Source of the DNA: Clostridia bacterium
Lineage (GTDB): Bacteria; Bacillota; Clostridia; Oscillospirales; CAG-272
NCBI GenBank assembly: GCA_017453205.1
Contig: JAFTKO010000017.1
Location: 1-51,099 of the forward strand
Length of the DNA: 51,099 nucleotides
Direction of reading: 5' to 3'
Part shown: in pieces, positions 44,300 through 51,099 of the stretch
Numbering within the stretch: the first letter of the stretch is position 1
Layout: each line of letters begins with the position of its first letter
Notes under the pieces: generated by a model
Told to the model about the DNA's origin: nothing
Seen by the model: only the letters and a program-made list of their open reading frames with translations
The model's database searches: none
Made by a program: the position numbers and the translations under genes

Positions 44300-45139
44300 A
44301 TGGAAAATTTTAATTTACAAGAACTTGCTAAAAAACAAATCATTATCTGTGCACACCGCGGTGTCTGGGGCGGAAACATTCCCTGTAATACCGCAACCTC
44401 CTATGACATTGCAATCAGCCATGGTGCTGATATGATTGAGCTGGACGTGACTGCCAGCGTCGACGGGGAGCTGTTTGTGTTCCACCCGGGACAGGAGGCA
44501 AGACAGCTGAATCTTAGGGATACGGACATTCGCAAGATGCCTGCCGAGGAGGTAAAAAAGCTGCGTTACGCCAACCTTGACGGCAATGCCACCGTCGAAC
44601 CCATCTACCTTTTGGATGATATGTTCGAGCACCTCAAGGGCAAATGCTACATCAATGTCGATAAATTCGGCGACAATCCCGCAAAGATCATCGAAAAGAT
44701 CAAGGCGCATAACATTGCCGAGCAGATCGTGGTAAAATCTGACGTCAAACCCGAAATTTTGGACATTGTGGAGGAATATGCCCCCGATCTGCAGTATCTC
44801 GGTATCATCTCCAAAGCTCCCGAGTCACACGAAATGCTGATGAAACGCAAGCTGAATTACGTGGGACTGGAAGTGGTATTTGCCGACGATGATTCTCCGC
44901 TGGTTTCCGAGGAGTTCCGTAATAAGCTCCACGCCGACGGCAAGCTTTTGTGGGGCAACGGGATCCTGTTCAACTACAAACGCAAGCTGGCGGGGGTTCA
45001 CTCCGATGATACGGCACTGCGGGGTGATCCCGACCTTGGTTGGGGCTACTTTGCGAAAAACGGCTTTGATATCATTCAAACCGACTGGCCTTTGGCGCTG
45101 TCGCTGTATTTGGAAAAGACGGGTCAGCGCTACCGTTGA
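44300..45139 (+). CDS. Cytoplasmic glycerophosphodiester phosphodiesterase
   Basis: This 279-residue barrel has His19-Arg20 (CAHRGV), Glu47 and Asp49 (MIELDV) and His62 (FVFHPG). Like the lipoprotein upstream it is a GDPD, but has no signal, so it acts inside. It starts 16 bases after the lipoprotein gene. The lower basic motif FHPG instead of CHD suggests a different subfamily and substrate from the lipoprotein. The pair fits external and internal steps of a phosphodiester pathway. Confidence 0.9.
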   Translation: MENFNLQELAKKQIIICAHRGVWGGNIPCNTATSYDIAISHGADMIELDVTASVDGELFVFHPGQEARQLNLRDTDIRKMPAEEVKKLRYANLDGNATVEPIYLLDDMFEHLKGKCYINVDKFGDNPAKIIEKIKAHNIAEQIVVKSDVKPEILDIVEEYAPDLQYLGIISKAPESHEMLMKRKLNYVGLEVVFADDDSPLVSEEFRNKLHADGKLLWGNGILFNYKRKLAGVHSDDTALRGDPDLGWGYFAKNGFDIIQTDWPLALSLYLEKTGQRYR

Positions 45140-45151
45140 TTTGTTGACGGT

Positions 45152-45850
45152 ATGAAGAATTTTTCTGTGTCAATTGCTTCCTACAACATCAAGCACGGTG
45201 CCGATGTCGGCTTCGACATGGCACCGTTTGCCCAAAATATTCTTGATCAGAGCATTGATGTCGTGGGTGTTCAAGAGGTTGACAAAAACGCTTCACGTTC
45301 TCAAAAAATCGATACGATGCGGTTGCTTTCCCTGCACACGGGATACCCCAATTACCGCTTTTTCAAGACGATCCCGCTCGGTGACGAGGGAGAGTACGGA
45401 CTTGGTATTTTGAGCAAATATCCGATTTTGGAGAGTGAGCTGATCCCATTGGACTCTGCGGGAGCAAAAGAACAAAGAGTATTGGGACGGGCTTTGATAG
45501 ACGTCGATGGCATTCATATCAATTTCTTTGTCACACATCTTTCCCATGATTCGGATACGACCAGAGCACGGCAGTTTGATCAGATTGCGGCAATTTTGAA
45601 AAGCTACGGCGATTTTGTTCTTACGGGCGATTTTAATACCTCGAATTTTGACGAATATGCCGTGATCGAATATGCAGGAGCGGTCAACAATGCAAGCCAC
45701 AGTGTTGCAACTTTTCCAAAAACAAACGCATCGATCGATAACATCGTTTACTCTGCGGAGACGTGGGAGTTTTCCGCCCCTCGAATTTTGACCGCAAGCC
45801 ACTCCGACCATTATATGCTTTACGCAACGGGAAACTTTTTGAAAAGGTAA
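45152..45850 (+). CDS. Endonuclease/exonuclease/phosphatase (EEP) family phosphodiesterase
   Basis: This 232-residue protein has the full EEP metal site: SYNIKHG (Asn), QEVDK (Glu), THLSHD (His), TGDFN, SIDNI and SHSDH. Relatives include sphingomyelinases, inositol-phosphate phosphatases and nucleases. It has no signal peptide. It starts 12 bases after the second GDPD, and so may act on a glycerophospho-inositol or similar phosphate ester in the same pathway. It is the last gene before a strong bidirectional terminator. Confidence 0.88.
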   Translation: MKNFSVSIASYNIKHGADVGFDMAPFAQNILDQSIDVVGVQEVDKNASRSQKIDTMRLLSLHTGYPNYRFFKTIPLGDEGEYGLGILSKYPILESELIPLDSAGAKEQRVLGRALIDVDGIHINFFVTHLSHDSDTTRARQFDQIAAILKSYGDFVLTGDFNTSNFDEYAVIEYAGAVNNASHSVATFPKTNASIDNIVYSAETWEFSAPRILTASHSDHYMLYATGNFLKR

Positions 45851-45871
45851 AACCTCAATATGAATTTGTAA

Positions 45872-45917
45872 AAACAGGAAACGACCGTTGCCAATGTGCG
45901 ACGGTCGTTTCCTGTTT
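45872..45917. terminator. Strong bidirectional terminator
   Basis: Seventeen-base arms AAACAGGAAACGACCGT and ACGGTCGTTTCCTGTTT enclose TGCCAATGTGCG, between convergent EEP and phosphoesterase genes. Confidence 0.9.
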
Positions 45918-45921
45918 GGGC

Positions 45922-46629
45922 TTAAACATCAAGTATGAGATAGTGATTGTCCTCCCCCTCGCACATGGCGGGAAGGGTAAGGTAGCGGATGCCGTTGATC
46001 AGTCTGTCGGCACCCTTGTGGTAATGTCCTTGCAAGACCAGTGATACTTTTCCGCTGTTTTCAATGATACTGCGCGCATCCGCGGCGTTTTTTACCACAT
46101 GATTGATCTGCACCGCGTCATCAAGATTTTCGTGGAGCAGAACGATACAGGGTTTGGTTGCCGCAGCAAGGGTGTATTTGAGAAATGTCAGCTGTTCCGG
46201 CGGGAGGTTGGAGTCTTTCCATTCCACGCCCGCTACATCAAAGCGACGGTAGTCCTCGCGGTAATTGGCGTCCAAAAAGACCAACAAATGTGACGCGGTG
46301 TTGAGGACATACGGCGGGGTGTGACACTCCGTGCGTGTCGAAAACTCCTCGGCGCTGAAAGCGGCATAGTCGTGGTTCCCCGGGAGGATGTAATAGGGAA
46401 TGCCGTAGGAACGGATCACCTCCATGACCTCGGTCAGACATTGCACAGGTTCTTCGAGAGTTTCGCCTTTGTCTATCAAGTCACCCATGCAGATAACGAG
46501 CTCGACCTGTGCATCGGAAAACGCGTTCATTGCCTCTTTGATCTTTGAAAGCGAAAGCGACGGGCGGCGTGTGCGGCAAAGCACCTCGGCTTTACAGTAA
46601 TGTGCATCCGCAAATATTCCAAGCTTCAT
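45922..46629 (-). CDS. Calcineurin-like metallophosphoesterase (active-site intact)
   Basis: This 235-residue cytoplasmic protein has FADAHY (Asp8, His10), CMGDL (Asp50), PGNHD (Asn85, His86), LLHEN and GHYHKGAD, a complete metal-binding set. It is the intact paralogue of the degenerate protein at 33545; the two align over the whole length. ATG 46629 was chosen because GGAGG lies upstream on the minus strand; the frame extends to 46695 but lacks a site. A minus-strand promoter (TTTACA-17-TATAAT near 46720-46750) sits between it and the AraC gene at 46822. It probably cleaves a phosphoester in the same pathway as the neighbouring GDPD and EEP enzymes. Confidence 0.88.
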   Translation of the reverse strand: MKLGIFADAHYCKAEVLCRTRRPSLSLSKIKEAMNAFSDAQVELVICMGDLIDKGETLEEPVQCLTEVMEVIRSYGIPYYILPGNHDYAAFSAEEFSTRTECHTPPYVLNTASHLLVFLDANYREDYRRFDVAGVEWKDSNLPPEQLTFLKYTLAAATKPCIVLLHENLDDAVQINHVVKNAADARSIIENSGKVSLVLQGHYHKGADRLINGIRYLTLPAMCEGEDNHYLILDV

Positions 46630-46821
46630 AATCGTTTCCTCCAAACGGCGCATATGCACACGTTTGAGTGGCGTGTGCTGTTGATATTGAAACATGATTT
46701 GTTTTTTATAATTATATCATGTTCTGCTCGAAATGTAAATGCTTTATTTGGTCCAAAATTTGGATTTTTTTGTCTTGGCTTTTTGCACGCTTTTTTAAGA
46801 ACCTCAAAAGGAGAAGATTCC

Positions 46822-47670
46822 ATGTATAAGCTCCAATACCGAACGAACAATACCACCATTTGTTTCCCCGAAAAGACAGACGGAACGCCGCCTTTGGTGT
46901 TTGAGGTGGGGTACAGCACTCCGCCGCACGGATATACACCAAAGGCGCTCCGCCGTGACGTGTTTGTGATCCACTATGTGATCAGCGGTCGGGGCAGATA
47001 TTACGGTGAACGGGTAGAGGGGCCTTGCATGTTCTTGGAAACGCCGGATCGTCCCCATGTTTACAGTGTGGACGACGATGATGGGGCTCCGCAATGGGAG
47101 CAGTATTGGATCATGTTTGGAAAGGAGGGAATGGCAGAGCGCTTGTCCGAAGCGGGTTTTTCCATGCATCCCGCATCTTTTCCGTGCCCCTATATCCATC
47201 ATGTGCGGCGCATTTTTCGGGACCTGCAAACACCTGCCAATTATATCAATCAAGACGATCATTTTTATATGATGGCGGGGCTGTTTCAATTGCTGTCACT
47301 CAATGCTGCAAGCACGGGGCAGACCGATGAACGGCATTATACACCGTATGTCCGAACAATTTGCGATTATATTCATGAGCACTATGCCACGGTTTCCTGT
47401 GAGGCGGAGCTTGCCGAGTTGGTCCATCTCTCCAAGCGATATATGCACAAGCTTTTCAAACGCGAGTTGGGAACCTCTCCCATTCGATATCTGAGCGATT
47501 ATCGCATTCATTGCGCCAAAAATTTGTTGACCGATCAGGGACTTTCGATACAAGCCGTGTCCGAAGCAGTAGGCTTTTCTGATCCCGCTTATTTTTGCCG
47601 CGTCTTTCAAAAAAACTGCAATGGGCTTTCACCGTCGGAGTACCGAAAAAAATCCTTGCTTCGGGAATAG
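46822..47670 (+). CDS. AraC family transcriptional regulator
   Basis: This 282-residue protein has an N-terminal cupin (DVFVIHYVISGRGRYYGERVE, then MFLETPDRPHVYS) and the C-terminal HTH signature FSDPAYFCRVFQKNCNGLSPSEYR. Start 46822 has GGAG upstream; the longer frame from 46600 crosses the divergent promoter region. It is divergent from the intact phosphoesterase, echoing the araC-phosphoesterase pair at 33545-35104. Confidence 0.92.
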   Translation: MYKLQYRTNNTTICFPEKTDGTPPLVFEVGYSTPPHGYTPKALRRDVFVIHYVISGRGRYYGERVEGPCMFLETPDRPHVYSVDDDDGAPQWEQYWIMFGKEGMAERLSEAGFSMHPASFPCPYIHHVRRIFRDLQTPANYINQDDHFYMMAGLFQLLSLNAASTGQTDERHYTPYVRTICDYIHEHYATVSCEAELAELVHLSKRYMHKLFKRELGTSPIRYLSDYRIHCAKNLLTDQGLSIQAVSEAVGFSDPAYFCRVFQKNCNGLSPSEYRKKSLLRE

Positions 47671-47685
47671 TGAGCTCTTGCAAAA

Positions 47686-47725
47686 AATATGGGGTGCCTC
47701 CGAGCTATCGGCACCCTATATTTTT
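47686..47725 (+). terminator. Terminator after the AraC gene
   Basis: GGGGTGCC and GGCACCC arms, extended by ATAT pairs, around TCCGAGCTATC, followed by five T residues. Confidence 0.85.
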
Positions 47726-47796
47726 ATTGCGGACAAAGCACACGCTACGGTGACAAAGTTATAATTTTTTATGTGCACTTTTTTTGTCAAAAACAC

Positions 47797-47825
47797 TTGA
47801 TATTCTACAATATTTGTGGTATAAT
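47797..47825 (+). promoter_or_regulatory. Promoter of the zinc-ribbon gene
   Basis: TTGATA (47797-47802), 17-base spacer, TATAAT (47820-47825); the resulting leader is about 250 bases. Confidence 0.8.
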
Positions 47826-47893
47826 AAATAAGCCAAACAAATTTCATAATGCAATTCATAGGGATATTTTTCTTTTTTGAGAAAAGGAGAATT

Positions 47894-48053
47894 ATACCTT
47901 TTTTCGTTGTGCACAATAGTTGTGTGAATTTGGTAAAAGCGCAAATTCCATCAACTGTTGTGTAAGGTATCCTTATCAATTGCTTGAAATTTGTTTGGCG
48001 ACAATTGGAGTTTGCGTTTTTCGGTGCGCTAACTCTGGTTGGCGCGCCTTTTT
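47894..48053 (+). promoter_or_regulatory. Structured leader with attenuator-like terminator
   Basis: Three stacked stems pair ATACCTT with AAGGTAT (47894-47900/47964-47970), ACAATAGTTG with CAACTGTTGT (47913-47922/47952-47961, one wobble pair), and GAATTTG with CAAATTC (47926-47932/47942-47948). Then GGTGCGCTAAC pairs with GTTGGCGCGCC (48023-48033/48038-48048) and five T residues follow: an intrinsic terminator 30 bases before the start codon at 48083. This resembles a transcription-attenuation leader, but I do not recognise a known riboswitch class. Confidence 0.6.
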
Positions 48054-48082
48054 ATTTTCATTATCTATTTATGGAGGTTCTT

Positions 48083-49042
48083 ATGTTTTGCAAGTATTGT
48101 GGTCAAGAAGTAGAAGAAAACAGTCGGTTTTGCTCTGGGTGCGGAAAAGTACTCACCGAATTAGAAGAGCAAGAAACGACAATTACAGATGAAATATCAA
48201 ACGAAGAAAAAACGAATGCAACCACCAATGTGAGTGAATCATTTTTCAAATTATCGCGTACATATTACTGTTCAAATTGTGGTACAAATATTGGAAAAAG
48301 TAAAACTTGCCCTAAATGCCATCATAAGAAAAGCAATGTAGTGAATAACTTTTGTAAATTTTGCGGTGCAGCGGTTGAAGATGAGAAATGTTCAAATTCA
48401 AATGTATTATTAAAAGCACCTCTTATCGAGAAATTATTGAGGATAGTTAGCATATTCTTAATATGGTTTTCGCTTATAGGGGTATTAATACATATAGTAT
48501 CGGGGGGCATTATTTCCGCTGTTATCCTACTTTCAATAGCTGTTTTTTTAAGTCTTTTTGTTGTATCAGATAAACAAATATATAAACTTAAAGGATTGCT
48601 TACAAAAAAGAATATCAAGCAAATATGGATTTGTATTGTATATATTCTTGTTATAATTGCGATAATCTTGGGAATAAATCTTTCCGCTTTAGCAGATAAT
48701 AGTTTATCCAGAGATGATTTAGCGGCTTATGAGTTAATATCAGAAGTTTCTTATGATTTCAAAAATCCCAGTAGTGTTAGAATTGTTTCGGGGTCGGTTT
48801 GCTATGACGAAGATGAAGGCGAATATTCTGGGTGGTTTGCATTATCTGCAACAAACGGATACGGGGCAAGAACTGTCGGTTATTATTTTGTAGGATATTT
48901 AGATGGAGATATATTTGCCTTGGATTTAGAAGAAAACGCCTCATCTACTTCCATTAGATATGCAAAAATAAGAGATGAGCTCGATGTTGACAAAATCAAT
49001 AAAGCGTTAGACAAAAAATGGGGAACCTCATATAACGACTAA
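48083..49042 (+). CDS. Zinc-ribbon membrane protein
   Basis: This 319-residue protein starts with a double zinc ribbon (CKYCG then CSGCG). A second pair follows (CSNCG and CPKCH), then a third ribbon near residue 100 (CKFCG) lacking a clear second pair. Two hydrophobic blocks (about 125-190 and 200-225) form roughly three to four membrane helices, followed by an outside or inside C-terminal domain of about 90 residues. Such zinc-ribbon membrane proteins are common in Firmicutes, without a defined function. GGAGG precedes the ATG at 48083. Base composition is distinctly AT-rich, suggesting acquisition. Confidence 0.8.
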   Translation: MFCKYCGQEVEENSRFCSGCGKVLTELEEQETTITDEISNEEKTNATTNVSESFFKLSRTYYCSNCGTNIGKSKTCPKCHHKKSNVVNNFCKFCGAAVEDEKCSNSNVLLKAPLIEKLLRIVSIFLIWFSLIGVLIHIVSGGIISAVILLSIAVFLSLFVVSDKQIYKLKGLLTKKNIKQIWICIVYILVIIAIILGINLSALADNSLSRDDLAAYELISEVSYDFKNPSSVRIVSGSVCYDEDEGEYSGWFALSATNGYGARTVGYYFVGYLDGDIFALDLEENASSTSIRYAKIRDELDVDKINKALDKKWGTSYND

Positions 49043-49472
49043 TTATTATTACATAGAAAGGCGAGCTTTTCACGACTCGCCTTTCTCTATGTAAAGAAAA
49101 AAGCGTAAGCTTTACCTTTTTATCGGTTCAACTTACGCTGATATTGGTGCGAATGGCGATACAGAACTTTTTGAAAAACCCAGTAATATCAATGGTTTTG
49201 AGACTTTCGGACAACAAATTTTCTTGCTTTTAACTTCATAAAACCCTATATATTCAAGGCGATTGTTGAAAAACGGTCGCCTTTTTCTATACCCAAAAGA
49301 CCCTATCAAAAAATGTATTGATTAGGGTGGAAAAACCGCCGTTTGTTCCTCTGTAACCTTCTTTCCGTGATGGGCGTGGATGTTTTCCTTTGCGAAGGAT
49401 AACGGAGGGATACAGACGGCGAAAACACCGAAAAACAACACTTTCAAATTTCATAGGAAGGAGGTATCAGGT
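49043..49472. other. Gene-free interval with terminators
   Basis: A terminator for the zinc-ribbon gene lies at 49051-49092 (AAAGGCGAG/CTCGCCTTT with extended arms). A GCGTAAG...CTTACGC inverted repeat follows at about 49105-49140. A second terminator at 49255-49287 (AAGGCGA/TCGCCTT with T run) is next, then a leader with AGGAAGGAGG before the gene at 49473. No credible gene is seen. This marks the boundary between host-type and conjugative-element sequence. Confidence 0.7.
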
Positions 49473-50417
49473 ATGGCAGTTTTCAGAGTTGAGCGAAACA
49501 CGGGCTACACCGTTATGAGCAACCACCACTTACGCAATAAGGCTTTGACCTTGAAAGCGAAGGGGCTGCTATCACAAATGCTGTCCCTGCCCGAAGGATG
49601 GGACTATACCCTGGCGGGGCTGTCCCACATAAACCGGGAAAGTATCGACGCAATCCGTACTGCGATATGGGAGCTTGAAAAAGCGGGATATATCGTCAGG
49701 CGGCAAGGGCGAGACGAAAAAGGAAAAATGACAGCAATCGAATATATCATCTACGAGCAGCCGCAGCCATCCAGTGATACAGAACCGGGATTGGATTATC
49801 CGATGTTGGAAAATCCAACACCGGGTAAACCGATATTGGAAAATCCGATATCGGATAAACCGACGTCGGAAAATCCAACGCAAATAAATAAAGATATATC
49901 AAAGACTGATGGATCAAGTAAAGATAAATCAAAAAAAGATTTATCAATTACTGAACCATCAAATCCTATCCAATCAAATCCCCATACCCCCGAGGGCAGC
50001 GGTGAGCACTCACGCTCACGGATAGGAACGGATGGGATGGGAGCGAGAGAAACATACCGTGAGATCGTTTTGGAGAATATCAACTATGACATTCTCATTC
50101 AGGACCCGAAGATGGACCGTGAACAGCTTGACGAGATCGCAGAGCTAATCGTGGATACCGTCTGCTCGGCAAGAAAGACGATCCGCATAGCCGGAGACGA
50201 TTTTCCGACGGAGGTGGTAAAATCCCGTTTCCTAAAGCTGGACAGCTCCCACGTTCAGTATGTAATGGATTGCATGAGGGACAACACTACCTATGTCCGC
50301 AATATCAAGAAATATCTCCTGGCGGCGCTGTATAATGCGCCCTCCACCATCAACAGCTATTATTCCTCCCTGGTGCAGCACGATATGTACGGGGACGGAC
50401 GAAGGGGGCGTGAGTAA
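49473..50417 (+). CDS. DUF6017 / replication-initiator-like protein of conjugative element
   Basis: This 314-residue protein has an N-terminal winged-helix-like segment (MSNHHLRNKALTLKAKGLLS, about residues 10-100) found in ICE-encoded initiator and replisome-organiser-like proteins. A low-complexity Pro/Lys/Asn/Asp region with ENP and PI repeats (about 115-205) follows, and then a C-terminal DUF6017-type domain (about 215-314). AGGAAGGAGG before ATG 49473 is strong; the frame extends upstream to 49380. It is typical of Clostridia integrative conjugative elements. Confidence 0.85.
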   Translation: MAVFRVERNTGYTVMSNHHLRNKALTLKAKGLLSQMLSLPEGWDYTLAGLSHINRESIDAIRTAIWELEKAGYIVRRQGRDEKGKMTAIEYIIYEQPQPSSDTEPGLDYPMLENPTPGKPILENPISDKPTSENPTQINKDISKTDGSSKDKSKKDLSITEPSNPIQSNPHTPEGSGEHSRSRIGTDGMGARETYREIVLENINYDILIQDPKMDREQLDEIAELIVDTVCSARKTIRIAGDDFPTEVVKSRFLKLDSSHVQYVMDCMRDNTTYVRNIKKYLLAALYNAPSTINSYYSSLVQHDMYGDGRRGRE

Positions 50418-50906
50418 ATGCAGGAAGAAGTAACCGGCAAGGCAGTAGCTATTATCATCGACGGCGCCAAGATCAGCGAGCACACCCTTGAAAAAGCCAT
50501 CAAAGCCTTTTTGGACGCGCAGAAGAACAAAGGTGCAAAGATACATCGAGGCAAGCAAAGCCTCAAACAGCTTGTGGGTCAGAACGCGGGGCTGGCAAAT
50601 ATCGAGATCACCGACAAGAATATCAAGGCGTTTACGGCGGTCGCGAAAAAGTATCACGTGGATTTCGCCCTGAAGAAAGATACCACGGCCGAAAAGCCGC
50701 GGTATATGGTGTTCTTCAAAAGCCGGGACGCAGACGCGATCACGGCAGCCTTCCAGGAGTTCGCGGTAAAGAAAATGACCCGTGAGGAAAAGCCGACCAT
50801 CCGGGAGCGTCTGGCAAAGGCGAAGGAAAAGGCGGCGCAGAGGGCGGAACAAAGAACCATTGACCGGGAGAAAGTCAAGGTTAAAGATCGGAGTGTGCAG
50901 CTATGA
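50418..50906 (+). CDS. PcfB family (DUF3801) conjugative element protein
   Basis: This 162-residue basic protein has the DUF3801 core (KAVAIIIDGAKISEHTLEKA, then GAKIHRGKQSLKQLVGQ) and a charged coiled-coil tail. PcfB is linked to relaxase and coupling-protein recruitment in Gram-positive conjugation. It starts one base after the previous stop and overlaps the next start by ATGA (50903), the normal gene order in these elements. Confidence 0.9.
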   Translation: MQEEVTGKAVAIIIDGAKISEHTLEKAIKAFLDAQKNKGAKIHRGKQSLKQLVGQNAGLANIEITDKNIKAFTAVAKKYHVDFALKKDTTAEKPRYMVFFKSRDADAITAAFQEFAVKKMTREEKPTIRERLAKAKEKAAQRAEQRTIDREKVKVKDRSVQL

Positions 50907-51070
50907 ACGTAAAAAAACTGATCCTAACCAACCTCCCGTATGTGCTGTTCGTGTATCCCTTCGACAAGGTATCCCAGGCCGGCAGAATGTCAAGCAAGTG
51001 CAACACCAAAAAACACTTCAAAGGGAGAAAGCCAGCCCAAGCATTTTTTAGGTCTCAAATTAATAGATAA
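50903..51070 (+). pseudogene. Truncated VirD4/TraG-type coupling protein
   Basis: The first residues MNVKKLILTNLPYVLFVYPF match the membrane-embedded N-terminus of ICE coupling proteins (VirD4/TraG, normally about 600 residues). After about 30 codons, near base 50985-50995, homology stops and the frame ends at 51070 after 55 codons. The ATGA overlap with pcfB is kept, so the gene was in place before the element was cut. This implies a deleted or degraded conjugative element. Confidence 0.75.
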
Positions 51071-51099
51071 AACAATATTTTGCAAAGATTCATTATCCA

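Noticed and set aside
47894-48053. T-box or known riboswitch in the 47.9 kb leader
   Set aside because: No T-box sequence (AGGGTGGNACCGCG) or known aptamer motif is visible; kept as unclassified leader.

Overview
The window looks like a chromosomal segment of a gut Clostridia (Bacillota), probably an uncultured Oscillospirales or Christensenellales-type mucus or glycan degrader. This is inferred from strong GGAGG ribosome binding sites, sigma-A promoters with 17-bp spacers, a PyrR-attenuated pyrimidine operon with a PyrK/PyrD type 1B dehydrogenase, and many AraC regulators beside lipoproteins and large secreted proteins. No rRNA, tRNA or CRISPR array was seen.

Region 1 (1-14.8 kb) is a host-glycan/sialic-acid locus. 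It holds an AraC regulator divergent from a run of Asp-box sialidase-fold proteins (one cytoplasmic BNR protein, one lipoprotein, one without signal peptide, one fused out of frame to a GLUG-repeat secreted protein). It also has an orphan solute-binding lipoprotein, a second GLUG surface protein, an N-acetylneuraminate lyase-like aldolase and a YgjV-family membrane protein. Two intergenic stretches are packed with hairpin repeats.

Region 2 (14.8-24.6 kb) is the de novo pyrimidine operon pyrR-pyrC-carB-pyrK-pyrD-pyrF-(unknown)-pyrE-pyrB(I). A clear promoter and PyrR attenuator precede it; carA is absent and pyrB carries a PyrI-type zinc domain. A structured intergenic element, holA, rplS and an SLH-domain surface protein follow.

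Region 3 (28-47.7 kb) is an accessory phosphodiester/glycan locus. It contains a metallophosphoesterase-DeoR-MFS operon, an SGNH hydrolase, a polysaccharide deacetylase, a GH2 enzyme and two paralogous secreted ConA-like proteins. A solute-binding lipoprotein, a lipid-anchored and a cytoplasmic glycerophosphodiester phosphodiesterase, and an EEP-family phosphodiesterase form an operon. Two AraC genes each sit beside a 235-aa metallophosphoesterase, and one of those two has lost nearly all its metal ligands. Four promoters (32.5, 35.3, 37.6 and 39.4 kb) share one architecture: two direct repeats of WGTAAA spaced exactly 21 bp and abutting the -35 box. I read this as an AraC-type regulon tying the deacetylase, the GH2 enzyme and the phosphodiester operon together.

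Region 4 (47.7-51.1 kb) is AT-rich: a zinc-ribbon membrane protein behind a structured leader with an attenuator-like terminator, then a remnant of an integrative conjugative element (DUF6017 protein, PcfB, and a VirD4/TraG coupling gene cut off after about 30 codons).

The strongest candidates for undescribed biology are the 21-bp direct-repeat regulon, the catalytically dead phosphoesterase paired with an AraC regulator, the A9 slippery junction joining GLUG repeats to a sialidase domain, and two short peptides sharing an EDILT motif.
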